Assembly (NCBI GenBank): GCA_964481885.1
Contig: CAYZUS010000017.1
Span: 1 to 40,363 of the forward strand
Reading direction: 5' to 3'
Length of the DNA: 40,363 bases
Origin: Fen731 sp964481885
GTDB taxonomy: Bacteria > Actinomycetota > Humimicrobiia > Humimicrobiales > Humimicrobiaceae
Part shown: in pieces, positions 23,687-32,792 of the stretch
Numbering within the stretch: the first letter of the stretch is position 1
Layout: every line of letters starts with the position of its first letter
Translations under genes and position numbers: made by a program
The notes under the pieces: model-generated
The model's database searches: none
The model's input: the letters and a program-made list of their open reading frames with translations, nothing else
Told to the model about the DNA's origin: nothing

Positions 23687-25293
23687 TCTTTGATAACCTT
23701 TACCTCTCCGATTTTGCCCCAGCTTTTAAGATTTGAGACATTAAAAATAATTGCAGGCATTTTTTTTGCTCCATAGCTCTCTGCCAGACTGGTATCTGTT
23801 GTTTTTTCAACATCAATGTCCAGGCCAAGTTCTTTTACAGCATTATTTACGTTTTCCCATGTTTCGCTGCTTTCAGCTGAATCATCAAGCACAACTGTTA
23901 TCTTTGCATGGGTCCTTCTTATCTTTAATTTCAGCTTTTCATTTATCCGGTCCTGTATTGCCTTAATAAGCTCGTTTCTTGCAGGTATCCTGCTTACAAA
24001 CTTTATTTCACCATCAATGCATATTGTCGGAACGTTTTTAACCATAAGCGATGCCATGAAAGCAACGCTTTCCTGTGATTTTATTTTATGTTCCCTCCAG
24101 ATAAGCAGGTCGCTGAATTCAGGAGCGATATCTTTAATTGATTCAACCATATACTGGCAAGGAGCGCACGCTTCTGAATCCAGCGTTATAATATCAATTA
24201 CCACCTTGTCTGTCCTGCCGTATTCAGAAAGGTCAAATTTTTCAATATCTTCAGCAACACTTTTTTGGGAAAGCTCAGCCGCAATCTGCCTCTTATATTC
24301 ATCTCTTACTACTTCAGTTACCGCCTGTATATTTTTCATGGGTACATTGTATGGCATATCACAGCCGGGAGAGAGAATAAAGCCCTTGAGACCGCCGATA
24401 TTCAGGCAGTCATATGCGTGTATGGAGCATGAGCTGGGGGTGCCGTTTAGAAGTACAGTCGTCAGCCTCATATTGCCTCCAAAGGATACGTCCCTTTCAA
24501 GACAGACAGTTTTTGCCAGGTCAAGCGGGATGTTCTCATCAACACTTATATTATCTGGTCCGCAATCGCACATGACCTCAAGGTTTTTTAATGCATGGCC
24601 GCATACAAAAAAACTGGAAAGTCTTTTATGGGATTTAATGTATTTAAACAAATCGGTGCACGCAGGAGTAACAAATTCACTGAATTGTTCCGGGCCTATC
24701 TGGCTTACCATGGGGTCCACCAATGCTATTATATCGCACCCTGCCCTTACATAGCCGTCAATCATTAATTTTCCTACCTCGGAACAGAAATTGATAATCT
24801 TTTTTAACCTTTCGGGATCATCATACATCTGCATGAACAGATTTGCGCCTAACAGATGCATAGCCAGTGTAAATGGTCCTGTAAACAGGCCATACAGGGC
24901 AATATCTTCAAAATCATTTCTCAGACGCTTTGCGGCTTCCATGACAACCGGAATTCTTTTTGTTTTTAAGTCGGGCATGTCCAGGAATTTTTTCTTGTTA
25001 TTATCAAGAATGTGGTCCACCACAGCAGGGGGATTTACCTTTTCCCACTTAAGGCTGCATCCCAGTGCCTCTGCCTCTATCTGCAGGTCAAATGCAACAG
25101 GTATGCCGTCGGGCTTATAGAGCTCGATTGCTTTTCTCTGCCCTTCGACAAGGATGTCTGTATTTTGCAGAAGCTCATCGGCACCCTTATTTATAAGTGA
25201 GCCTGAATGAACTCCGATAAACGGCACCCATGGCACTCTTTCAACACTCTGTCTTTTTATTGCCGCTATAACCAGCTCTTTGCCTGTGCTCAT
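23665..25293 (-). CDS. URO-D/MtaA-like methyltransferase fused to two thioredoxin-like domains
   Basis: Residues 1 to about 340 follow the uroporphyrinogen-decarboxylase superfamily as in MtaA/CmuA corrinoid methyltransferases. In place of the usual HxCG, the metal region reads FFVCGHA (229-233 is FVCGH), with a later candidate ligand C311 in SPGCDMP. Residues about 362-455 form a thioredoxin-like domain with active CAPC (376-379) and cis-Pro VPT at 422. Residues about 463-542 form a second thioredoxin fold with the cysteines lost (SSET) but MPA at 513 kept. AGGGG is 7 bases before the ATG. Methyl transfer from a corrinoid or thiol, coupled to disulfide chemistry, is likely; the substrate is unknown. 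No corrinoid protein gene is nearby. Confidence 0.87.
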   Translation of the reverse strand: MSTGKELVIAAIKRQSVERVPWVPFIGVHSGSLINKGADELLQNTDILVEGQRKAIELYKPDGIPVAFDLQIEAEALGCSLKWEKVNPPAVVDHILDNNKKKFLDMPDLKTKRIPVVMEAAKRLRNDFEDIALYGLFTGPFTLAMHLLGANLFMQMYDDPERLKKIINFCSEVGKLMIDGYVRAGCDIIALVDPMVSQIGPEQFSEFVTPACTDLFKYIKSHKRLSSFFVCGHALKNLEVMCDCGPDNISVDENIPLDLAKTVCLERDVSFGGNMRLTTVLLNGTPSSCSIHAYDCLNIGGLKGFILSPGCDMPYNVPMKNIQAVTEVVRDEYKRQIAAELSQKSVAEDIEKFDLSEYGRTDKVVIDIITLDSEACAPCQYMVESIKDIAPEFSDLLIWREHKIKSQESVAFMASLMVKNVPTICIDGEIKFVSRIPARNELIKAIQDRINEKLKLKIRRTHAKITVVLDDSAESSETWENVNNAVKELGLDIDVEKTTDTSLAESYGAKKMPAIIFNVSNLKSWGKIGEVKVIKEWLKELM

Positions 25294-25349
25294 AATTATT
25301 CCCCTTTATATACTTTATATATTTTAATTGTATTGTTCAAAGAGTGGGC

Positions 25350-25724
25350 TTACTCTTCAACGGTGGCACACGAGATAATATCAACTCCGGTCCCGAGTAT
25401 GTCTGCCACTATTATTTCCCCCATTTTAACCGGCGCTTTTGCCCTGATTTGCTTTACCGCCTTTACCATGGAGGCGATTTTTTCCTTTGGCGCAGGGGTA
25501 TTGCTCCTGACGGGAAGCCTTTGAGTTATTACTGAATTAATGCATATGGTGGTTGTCAGTGTCCTTAATGGATTTGAGACTTCAGCTTCAGCAAATTTTA
25601 CTCCCTTTTTGCAATTATAGCCCTCAAGGCTGACAATTTTTTTTGAGCCTGATTCATAAACTGCCTGCATCGGGCAGCCTTCAGGGCAGAGAATGCATCT
25701 TATTTTCTTTTTGGTTGTTTCCAT
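25350..25724 (-). CDS. DUF1667 protein with Fe-S-type cysteines
   Basis: The protein of about 124 residues starts with a cysteine cluster, CILCPEGCPM, and a further cysteine in GYNCKKG, followed by PLRTLTTTI and KAPVKMGEII. DUF1667 proteins accompany GlpA/GlpB-like oxidoreductase pairs and probably bind an iron-sulfur cluster that moves electrons for them. The ATG at 25724 shares a TGATG junction with the upstream stop. TTG at 25727 is an alternative, because the G-rich ribosome site lies 10 bases from it. Confidence 0.9.
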   Translation of the reverse strand: METTKKKIRCILCPEGCPMQAVYESGSKKIVSLEGYNCKKGVKFAEAEVSNPLRTLTTTICINSVITQRLPVRSNTPAPKEKIASMVKAVKQIRAKAPVKMGEIIVADILGTGVDIISCATVEE

Positions 25725-27223
25725 CAAGACTGTATGTCCCCCCTTATATTTATGGTAATGCTCTTTGGTGCAGCATCATTGGAAACAAAACCGTTTTGAA
25801 TATTGTTTGGCATATTGATAAAAAGCATTTCGCCCGGATTTACATGTTTAAATTTTTTCTTCAGGGCCGTTCCTGCAAATTCAACAGTGGCGTTTTTTAA
25901 AGGCACTTTTGCCCTTATTTTAAAATCAACATCTTTTCCACCTGAAATTTTCTGCGGCACGACATATGCGACATTCTCTCCCGGAAGTATCTCAGTAAAA
26001 TGGTTTTGATGAGTAGTGATGTCGGCTTTTACTGCTGTCTTATTGTTTTCTGTGCCAGCTGTATTTATATCTTTTTTTTGGTTAACAACAACTTTGCCAT
26101 TCTCGACAATATCAGCAGCTATCCTGGAATTCCCTTTTCTTGCAGCTGCCGATACTTTTCTTTCTGTGTAAGCCTCTGATTTTGAATTGATAGTACTTTT
26201 ACCGGTATTCAGAGCCGCCAGGTAGAGGGCCGCATTTTCTGCCGCTGTATATCCATCCTCTGTAACATTATCCACAAGATCATAGACAAAAAGAGAGTTT
26301 CCGCATGAAAATATTCCCGGAACCGATGTCTGGAAATCTTCACCGACAACCGGACCGCCGGTATTTTTATCTATTCTTATTCCGCAGGTTTTGGCAAGCT
26401 CATTTTCAGGTATTAACCCCACTGATAAAAGCAGGGTGTCGCATTTTATGGTCTTCGCGCTTGATAAAATGGGCCTTAAACCTGAGTCAACACTGCATAC
26501 TTCAACAGCTTCAAGCCTTTTGTCTCCGATTATATTTGTAACTGTGTGGCTCAAGTAAAGCGGGATATTGTAATCTTCCAGGCACTGTGAAATATTTCTT
26601 GGCAGGCCTGTTGAAAATGGCATCAGTTCATAAACTCCCTTGACCCTGCATCCTTCAAGCGTGAGCCTTCTTGCCATTATAAGGCCGATATCTCCGGAGC
26701 CAAGAATAACTATTTTTTTGCCGGGAAGATGGCCCTCAATATTTACCAGCCTTTGTGCAAGTCCCGCCGTTAAAACGCCTGACGGCCGCGCACCGGGAAT
26801 CATTATCTGTGCCCTCGTTCTCTCTCTGCAGCCAAGCGCAAGTATCACGGATTTTGCATAAATTGCTTTAAAACCTGTTGCCTTTCCCGTTACTGTTATT
26901 TCAATGACCGAAAAGACAGTTTTAATTGAAAGCGCCATGGTGTTGAGCATGACTTCCACGCCGGTATTCTTCAGCTTGTCAACAAATATCTGGCTGTATT
27001 CCGGACCTGTCAGTTCCCTGTTAAAAATCTTTAGGCCGAAGCCGCCATGGATGCACTGTGGCAGGATACCTCCTGGATAAGAATCCCTTTCAACCACAAG
27101 AATGTCTTTAATGCCCAGCTGCCAGCACCTTGTTGCGGCGGCAAGCCCGGCGGGCCCGCCCCCAATAATTACCGTATCATAGGTTTTTGACGGTTTATTA
27201 TTTAAGTTATCCATAATAATCAT
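25724..27223 (-). CDS. GlpB-like FAD-dependent oxidoreductase with NAD(P)-binding fold
   Basis: The 499-residue flavoprotein has GGGPAG (21-26), the typical GGILPQCIHGGFGL stretch, an inner nucleotide motif ILGSGDIGLIMA and FSCGNSLFVYDLVD near the end of the FAD domain. It belongs with the pyridine-nucleotide-disulfide-like partners of GlpA-type dehydrogenases. Residues about 341-407 are a Lys/Asn/Ser/Thr-rich linker that separates the FAD domain from a small C-terminal domain (GENVAYVVPQKI onward). It overlaps the upstream gene by an ATGA and the downstream one by a TGATG, so the three are translated together. Confidence 0.9.
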   Translation of the reverse strand: MIIMDNLNNKPSKTYDTVIIGGGPAGLAAATRCWQLGIKDILVVERDSYPGGILPQCIHGGFGLKIFNRELTGPEYSQIFVDKLKNTGVEVMLNTMALSIKTVFSVIEITVTGKATGFKAIYAKSVILALGCRERTRAQIMIPGARPSGVLTAGLAQRLVNIEGHLPGKKIVILGSGDIGLIMARRLTLEGCRVKGVYELMPFSTGLPRNISQCLEDYNIPLYLSHTVTNIIGDKRLEAVEVCSVDSGLRPILSSAKTIKCDTLLLSVGLIPENELAKTCGIRIDKNTGGPVVGEDFQTSVPGIFSCGNSLFVYDLVDNVTEDGYTAAENAALYLAALNTGKSTINSKSEAYTERKVSAAARKGNSRIAADIVENGKVVVNQKKDINTAGTENNKTAVKADITTHQNHFTEILPGENVAYVVPQKISGGKDVDFKIRAKVPLKNATVEFAGTALKKKFKHVNPGEMLFINMPNNIQNGFVSNDAAPKSITINIRGDIQS

Positions 27224-28746
27224 TGCATCCTGTGCCCTGCAATATATGAATTGCCGCCGGATTTTGTAATCTTTTCAAAAGGAACGCCCATTTCCCTTGA
27301 CAATATCCTCATCACCCTGGTTGTACAATAACCACCCTGGCATCTGCCCATTCCTGCCCTTGTCCTGAATTTAACCCCGTCTATAGTAGTGGCCCCGTTT
27401 TTTATTGCCTGTATTATCTCTGCCTCTGTGACTTTCTCACACCTGCATTCGATCTCACCGAAACATTTGTCTTTTTTAAATAAAACATTATTTGTGGCAT
27501 AGTCGGCGCTGTCAAGCTTGAGGGGCTTTTCCCTTACAGGAATAAATTTGGGGTTTGTTTTCATTTTTAGTCCCGATTCTTTAAGGTAATCTACCGTCAT
27601 TTCAGCTATCAGGAATGCACATGTCAGTCCCGGAGACTGTATCCCTGCAGCATTTATGAAATTCTTGTTGGCAATCGATGGGCCAAGAACAAAATCCCCA
27701 CTGTCAGCGTATGCCCGCAGCCCCGAAAAGCTTGTAATCACCTTATCGTAAGGAATATTGTCTATCATGTCTGAGAGTTTTTGTCTTATTTCATTAAGGG
27801 ACACTGTTGACGTTGTGATATCATATTTGTCGGTGACTTCGTAATTTGAACCAAGGATGGCATTGTCGTGAAAAGTCCTGCCAACATACATTCCCTTGGA
27901 GCGCGCATTGCCGGCATCAGCTATTCTTATGTTTAAGTGATTTGTGAGATTTTTTACTTCGGAATCAAGCAGAAAATACTGTCCCTTTATAGCGGTTATT
28001 TTAAAAGAGTCATCGCCTGCCATTAGCGCAACGTCGTCAGCAAATACTCCGGCCGCATTTACAATATACCGGGCTTCAATTTCTTTTTCTTTGCCGAAAA
28101 AATCAGTGGCAGTGATATGGAATGTATTGGAAGAATTATCATGATGGATTCCGGTTACTTTTGCATCAAAAATAAATTTTACCCCATTTGCTGCTGCGTT
28201 CTCTGCAGCGGCAAGAGCCGCTTCGTAAGGTGAACATATATAATGCTCCTGGCAGTAAAAAGCCGCAATTATTTTATCGCTTAAATTGGGCTCCAGTTTT
28301 TTCAGGCGCTCTTTATCTGTTATTATCTCCAGACCCGGAACATTATACTTTCTGCCCTGCGCCAAAAGATGTTCGATTTCCTGCATCTGCTCCGGCAGCA
28401 AAATATTAACCATGGAACCGATCCATTTTACCGGTATCGAAAGTTCCTGTGCATTTTTTAAAAATAAAAGCTGTCCAGTTCTGCATGTTGACAGGCGCAG
28501 AGTCCCTTCATATCCGGCATAACCGGGGTGAACGTGACCGCTGTTGGCTTTGGTTGTTCCCCATGCAACATCGGCCTCCTTCTCAAGGACCACAACATCC
28601 AGCATGTATCTGCTTAGTTCACGCGCAATTGCGCAGCCTGCAATGCCTGCACCGATAACGGCGACCTGGGTTCTAATTCTCTGCGGCTTGTCTGATAAAG
28701 GTTTTATACCTTTACTATTTACTGTTTTTAAGTTTTTACTGACCAT
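27220..28746 (-). CDS. GlpA-like FAD oxidoreductase with a BFD-like Fe-S domain
   Basis: The 508-residue enzyme has the DAO fold: GAGIAG (32-37), LEKEADVAWGTTKANSG and YIVNAAGVFAD. A C-terminal BFD-like [2Fe-2S] domain carries C434, C436, C469 and C474 (ECRCEKVT, GRCQGGYC). It resembles anaerobic glycerol-3-phosphate or L-2-hydroxyglutarate dehydrogenases. Electrons from the substrate would pass to the GlpB-like and DUF1667 partners encoded next. The upstream L,D-transpeptidase gene stops 28 bases before its ATG, so transcription may come from there. The substrate is not determined; no glycerol kinase or transporter is near. Confidence 0.9.
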   Translation of the reverse strand: MVSKNLKTVNSKGIKPLSDKPQRIRTQVAVIGAGIAGCAIARELSRYMLDVVVLEKEADVAWGTTKANSGHVHPGYAGYEGTLRLSTCRTGQLLFLKNAQELSIPVKWIGSMVNILLPEQMQEIEHLLAQGRKYNVPGLEIITDKERLKKLEPNLSDKIIAAFYCQEHYICSPYEAALAAAENAAANGVKFIFDAKVTGIHHDNSSNTFHITATDFFGKEKEIEARYIVNAAGVFADDVALMAGDDSFKITAIKGQYFLLDSEVKNLTNHLNIRIADAGNARSKGMYVGRTFHDNAILGSNYEVTDKYDITTSTVSLNEIRQKLSDMIDNIPYDKVITSFSGLRAYADSGDFVLGPSIANKNFINAAGIQSPGLTCAFLIAEMTVDYLKESGLKMKTNPKFIPVREKPLKLDSADYATNNVLFKKDKCFGEIECRCEKVTEAEIIQAIKNGATTIDGVKFRTRAGMGRCQGGYCTTRVMRILSREMGVPFEKITKSGGNSYIAGHRMQ

Positions 28747-28774
28747 TTAACTTTCTGGCAGCTTGATTTTTATT

Positions 28775-29905
28775 TCAGTTGTGGATGCTTATATTAATGC
28801 CAAGCGGCAGTGTCTCGTAGAGCCATTTGGCATCTTCGAGCACCAGCCTTATACAACCGTGGCTCACCGGACTGCCAATTTTAGCAAGTTCCTCAGTCAG
28901 CATATTTCCAGCGGAGTCATAAGGCACGCTGTGGAAAAGATATGGCCCATAGAACCTTGTCCAGTAATATGCGCCCATCGCAAATCTCGGGATCCATGCA
29001 TAATAAATCTTCTGGTTTGTGGTATATGTACCCTGCGGTGTCGGAGTCTCGGGTTTTCCACCTGAGCATGCCATGGTTTTTATGGCAACATTCTTATATA
29101 GGACAGTGACCTGCTGGGCCGTAAGATTTACATCAATGAGAAAATTCGCTGTGTCAGTATAGTCAACAACAATTTGCGGGGCAGTCTGCTCGGCGCTGTT
29201 TTCACCGGACTGGTTGGGATTATCAACCCAGTTAAGGTTTACCTCTGCGGCTGCTGACCCTTCAGAGTTTGCGGCTTCACAGACAAGAGTAAAAGACTGG
29301 CCCTGCACCAGGTTTACCTGGGCAACATTTAGGCCCCAGGCGCTATTGCTGTCGTCTTTGTTGAATTTTATCTGTGGAAAAGGCTCGCCTATAACATTTG
29401 CCCTGACCCTGTAAAAACAGACCTGGTTTTCCTGGGCGTATTCTGGTCCCGATATTATCTGGAGACTGATTTCCGGTGCTTGCAGGGTTACTTTGATATC
29501 CTGACCCTCGGAGCCTGCCAGACTGTCTTGCCCGGTAGTCTCGTCAGGATTATTTGAAGACTGGCTGTCAGAATTGGTGTCGGCTGTGGTTTCATCGGTT
29601 GCAGAGTCTTTGCTTTGTCCGGTTTCTGCTTCTGCTGCTGCTGTGTCTTTGGTATTATCCTTTCCCTGGGAATCAGCTGCCAAAGCATTATCCCCGGAAC
29701 TATTTTCGCTCCCGGCGCTTCCGGCTGCGGATGTTTCAGTTGCTGCAATTTCAGATGTGGCTTCGCCTGACAATTCACTTTCGGTGGAACCTTTGCCGCC
29801 TGTTAAAGAACATCCGGATAAAAATAAAAGTGAGATTATTATAAGCAGTCCGACAATGGTAGTGAAATTGCGATGTCTTTTGTTGGATATTTTTGTATTA
29901 TTCAT
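28775..29905 (-). CDS. L,D-transpeptidase (YkuD) lipoprotein
   Basis: The 376-residue protein has a lipoprotein signal with lipobox LSGC near residue 32. A long Ser/Thr/Glu/Ala-rich spacer follows (to about 140), then an Ig-like domain (QIISGPEYAQENQVCFYRV onward) and a YkuD catalytic domain. The active site is FHSVP with SHGCIRL, C351 being the nucleophile. It should cross-link peptidoglycan or attach proteins outside the cell. The spacer is long enough to reach into the wall. No clear ribosome site is visible. It is the first gene in the direction of the redox operon, 28 bases ahead of the GlpA-like gene. Confidence 0.92.
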   Translation of the reverse strand: MNNTKISNKRHRNFTTIVGLLIIISLLFLSGCSLTGGKGSTESELSGEATSEIAATETSAAGSAGSENSSGDNALAADSQGKDNTKDTAAAEAETGQSKDSATDETTADTNSDSQSSNNPDETTGQDSLAGSEGQDIKVTLQAPEISLQIISGPEYAQENQVCFYRVRANVIGEPFPQIKFNKDDSNSAWGLNVAQVNLVQGQSFTLVCEAANSEGSAAAEVNLNWVDNPNQSGENSAEQTAPQIVVDYTDTANFLIDVNLTAQQVTVLYKNVAIKTMACSGGKPETPTPQGTYTTNQKIYYAWIPRFAMGAYYWTRFYGPYLFHSVPYDSAGNMLTEELAKIGSPVSHGCIRLVLEDAKWLYETLPLGINISIHN

Positions 29906-30275
29906 TTTTAATTTGGTCTAAGGTAACTGCGGCCCCTGCCGGCTGTTTATTTTAATATAATCCTACTGCCCGGAATTTTATTTCCGAAACATTAGCTATT
30001 CTACCATTATAGCTGCTAAAAAGAACCAGAAAAGCAGTTAAACTTTAAAATAATGAAGTATAATTAGAATCTGGTTTATTAAAATTATTATTTAGAATCT
30101 GTGTTATTAAGATTGTTAAATAGTTCTGGTTTAATAATTCACTATTTTATAAAAATCTTTAGTTTATCTGGCATAGATTTCATAGGTTTTCTTGAAATTT
30201 TAAATTTTAGCAAATTATTGAGCAGAAATTAAATAACTATTAAAGAGTATCGTTAAAAAATATCAGGAGGCCAAA
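29906..30275. repeat. Divergent intergenic region with a 28-base tandem repeat
   Basis: No gene is visible between the divergent transpeptidase and HD genes. At 30064-30091 and 30092-30119 a 28-base unit starting TTAGAATCTG and containing TATTAA is repeated, and a degraded third copy (TAGTTCTGGTTTAATAATT) follows to about 30140. A minus-strand TATAAT (30011-30006) is a possible -10 for the transpeptidase operon, without a good -35. Confidence 0.6.
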
Positions 30276-30767
30276 ATGGACAAAGAGTTAAAGAATAAAA
30301 TAATTAAACAAATGATGACCTGTTTTGATTATAACAGCAATCACATCAATCATGCTTACAGGGTGCTTCACTACGCTGAGGAAATTTCAGACATTGAAAA
30401 GGGTGATACGGATATTGTGATTTCTTCTGCAATTCTGCATGATATAGGGATTCCGGACTGTGAAAAAAAATATAAATCAATTGAGGGCCAGCTGCAGGAG
30501 ATAGAAGGTCCGCCGGTTGCAAGAAAAATTCTTGAGGGCCTTCGCATGGATGAAGAGACAATAAAAGAAGTCTGTGAGATTATCGGCTGCCACCATAGCC
30601 GCGGTGAAATCGATACAATGAACTTTAAAATAATGTGGGATGCTGACTGGCTGGTCAATTTGCCTGATGTCTATGATGTTAAAGACAAAGCAAAACTTGA
30701 GGATATAATATCTGAGATTTTTATGACTCAGGCAGGCGCCAAAATAGCAGGAGACCTATATTTATAA
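30276..30767 (+). CDS. HD-domain phosphohydrolase
   Basis: The 163-residue protein carries the full HD set: H in NHAYRVLHYA, HD in AILHDIGIPD, HH in GCHHSRGE and D in MWDADWLV. The last two features (HHSRG and DADWLVN) are typical of the predicted HD phosphohydrolases near YfbR/YedJ-like proteins. The substrate is probably a nucleotide or other phosphate ester. The start is secure: AGGAGG lies 6 bases before ATG. It is a single gene, divergent from the transpeptidase operon. Confidence 0.9.
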   Translation: MDKELKNKIIKQMMTCFDYNSNHINHAYRVLHYAEEISDIEKGDTDIVISSAILHDIGIPDCEKKYKSIEGQLQEIEGPPVARKILEGLRMDEETIKEVCEIIGCHHSRGEIDTMNFKIMWDADWLVNLPDVYDVKDKAKLEDIISEIFMTQAGAKIAGDLYL

Positions 30768-30848
30768 CCTGGCCGGCGGACGCCCGAAAGACTGGTAAAC
30801 ACATAAGCTTAAAAGCGCCTGTCTGGTATGTGCTGATTATGTCTGGTA

Positions 30849-31253
30849 TTATTTATCTTTCTTTACTGAAATAAAAAGTGCTCTCATAAAAAATGCAAGA
30901 CCCACAGTCATGATAATATGGCCGGTACCGGCAATGTATGAAAGAGCTTTAAAATCAGCCCCAAAAACATCAAGCACTCCCCTTGCAATCAATGCTATTA
31001 TACTTAAAAGAAGTCCTGTATTGTAAACACAAAGAAACCCCCTGTAATATCTGGCTTTTGAAATTTCAAATACTTTGTCAAGTATCAGCAGTATTATGAA
31101 AAATAAAAAGCCCAGGACAAGTATATGAGGATGCACAAAAGCCAGGGCTGTGTTGCCGTCAAAATCCATTGCTCTTGTAAATTCCCTGTAAAATACCCCG
31201 AAAGATAGCCCGAAAATAAGATAAAACACTGAAAAACCTAATATTTTTTTCAT
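30849..31253 (-). CDS. DUF2871 four-helix membrane protein
   Basis: The protein of about 134 residues has four membrane helices: ILGFSVFYLIFGLSFGVFYREF, then HPHILVLGFLFFIILLIL, LLLSIIALIARGVLDVF and TGHIIMTVGLAFFMRALF. The GVFYREFT and HPHIL motifs mark DUF2871, a family of unknown role; the histidines in helix 2 and GHIIM could bind a cofactor or metal. ATG at 31253 matches the usual family start. A GTG at 31289 overlapping the previous stop (GTGA) would add 12 residues. It is probably co-transcribed with the upstream CNNM gene. Confidence 0.85.
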   Translation of the reverse strand: MKKILGFSVFYLIFGLSFGVFYREFTRAMDFDGNTALAFVHPHILVLGFLFFIILLILDKVFEISKARYYRGFLCVYNTGLLLSIIALIARGVLDVFGADFKALSYIAGTGHIIMTVGLAFFMRALFISVKKDK

Positions 31254-31285
31254 TTTCCCCACTTTCTTTATTATTAAAAAACACC

Positions 31286-32650
31286 TCACTCATCCTGGAT
31301 CTTTTTACTTAAAGATGGATGGATTTTAACATTTCCCCCCGATTTTTCCTTAAGAAATACTATGGCGCTTTCCAGGCGATGATCCTTAATGCCGGTAACC
31401 TTAAACTTAAGGCCGTATCCCTCCACTTCCGGGGTACTGCCATCATCTGGAATAGTGCCCAGCAAACCAAAGACCAGTCCTCCCAATGTGTCATATTCGT
31501 CTTTCGGCAATATTATGCCAAGATTTTCTGAAATAATTTCCAGGGGAGCCGAACCCTGTATCTTCCATGTTTGTAAGTCTATAGGCTCAATCAACGGCGG
31601 TTCCTGGGGAATCGATGAATCATCTTCCAGATCCCCTACAAGCTGTTCAAGCAGGTCGTTCATTGTAATAATGCCGCTCATGCCGCCGTATTCATCCAAA
31701 ACTACGGCAAAATGATTCCGGCTTTTTTTCATGTTACGGAAAAGGACATCAGCACGGACCGTCTCAGGTACAAAGTATACAGGTTTCGCCAATTTCATAA
31801 TATTTTCACGATTTTTCTCCTTAAGGCGAAAATAGTCCTTTACATTAAGTAGGCCGATTATATCATCTGCGCTTTCGCCGCACACCGGATAAATTGAATG
31901 CCTGCTTTCAGTGATTGTTTTATCCCAGTCCTCGTCACTTTCATCCATCAATAATAAGGCGATATCAGTACGATGGGTTGCAATCTCGACTGCAGTTTTG
32001 TCGTCAAATTCAAAAACATTCTGTATCATTTCTTTTTTTTCAAGATTAATTGCTCCTTTTTCACTGCCCACATCCACCATCATTCGTATTTCTTCCTCGG
32101 TTACTTCTTTGTCGTCAGCATGCGGATTTTTAATTCCGATCAGGCGCAGCAGCCCATTAGTGGAAACAGACAAAAACCAGACAACAGGTGTAAATATCCT
32201 GGAAATAAAATAAATAAGTCCTGACATTGAGAGTGCAATCTGTTCAGCCTTTCTCATGGCTATCCTCTTTGGCACCAGTTCACCCAATACTAAAGTCAGG
32301 TATGACAAGATCAGGGTTATTACTATAACGGTTATTATGTCGAGCGTCGGGACCGGAATCTTTACTCCGATATTTACAAGCCAGTTAACCAGTTTATCTG
32401 AAAAATTGTTTGCAGCAAAAGCGCTTCCCAGGAATCCTGCCAGGGTAATGCCTATCTGTATGGTGGCAAGGAAACCTGCAGGATATTTGGTCAGCCTGGT
32501 AAGCATTAAGGCACGTTTATCACCTGCTGCAGTAAGCTTTGCAAGCTTGTTATCATTTATGGAAATAATAGCAATTTCAGCGCATGCAAAAGTGGCATTA
32601 AGCAAAATCAGGACAAACTGTAAAAGTAATTGCCATCCTAAACCAAACAT
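31286..32650 (-). CDS. CNNM/CBS-domain membrane protein (HlyC/CorC family)
   Basis: The 454-residue protein has the N-terminal CNNM (DUF21) membrane domain with four helices, including CAEIAIISINDNKL and LVLGELVPKRIAM. A CBS pair follows (IYPVCGESADDIIGLLNVKDYF, then FAVVLDEYGGMSGIITMNDLLEQLVGDL), and then the CorC_HlyC C-terminal domain. Members are linked to Mg2+ or Co2+ export or to membrane integrity rather than true haemolysis. GAGGT lies about 10 bases before the ATG. The DUF2871 gene follows directly. Confidence 0.94.
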   Translation of the reverse strand: MFGLGWQLLLQFVLILLNATFACAEIAIISINDNKLAKLTAAGDKRALMLTRLTKYPAGFLATIQIGITLAGFLGSAFAANNFSDKLVNWLVNIGVKIPVPTLDIITVIVITLILSYLTLVLGELVPKRIAMRKAEQIALSMSGLIYFISRIFTPVVWFLSVSTNGLLRLIGIKNPHADDKEVTEEEIRMMVDVGSEKGAINLEKKEMIQNVFEFDDKTAVEIATHRTDIALLLMDESDEDWDKTITESRHSIYPVCGESADDIIGLLNVKDYFRLKEKNRENIMKLAKPVYFVPETVRADVLFRNMKKSRNHFAVVLDEYGGMSGIITMNDLLEQLVGDLEDDSSIPQEPPLIEPIDLQTWKIQGSAPLEIISENLGIILPKDEYDTLGGLVFGLLGTIPDDGSTPEVEGYGLKFKVTGIKDHRLESAIVFLKEKSGGNVKIHPSLSKKIQDE

Positions 32651-32792
32651 ATACAGAAATACCTCATTTAATAAAACATTCTTTAAAATACAAGTATATA
32701 TCTAATTAAATCAAAACAAAATATTGCAGAAAAGAGTTGCCCTCCAGACTTCCTTATCATATCAAGTCCTAAAATGGGTCTTATATGTTTTC

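Noticed and set aside
23816..24754. 312-codon plus-strand open frame
   Set aside because: It lies wholly antisense to the MtaA-Trx gene, is Ser/Thr/Leu-rich without any domain, and has no ribosome site; it is a shadow of the real codons.
28747..30000. Cobalamin or other riboswitch upstream of the redox operon
   Set aside because: No B12-box-like or other riboswitch core was recognisable in the 28-base gap or in the region upstream of the transpeptidase gene.
30064..30140. Short repeats considered as a CRISPR array
   Set aside because: The copies are directly adjacent without unique spacers, and no cas gene is present.
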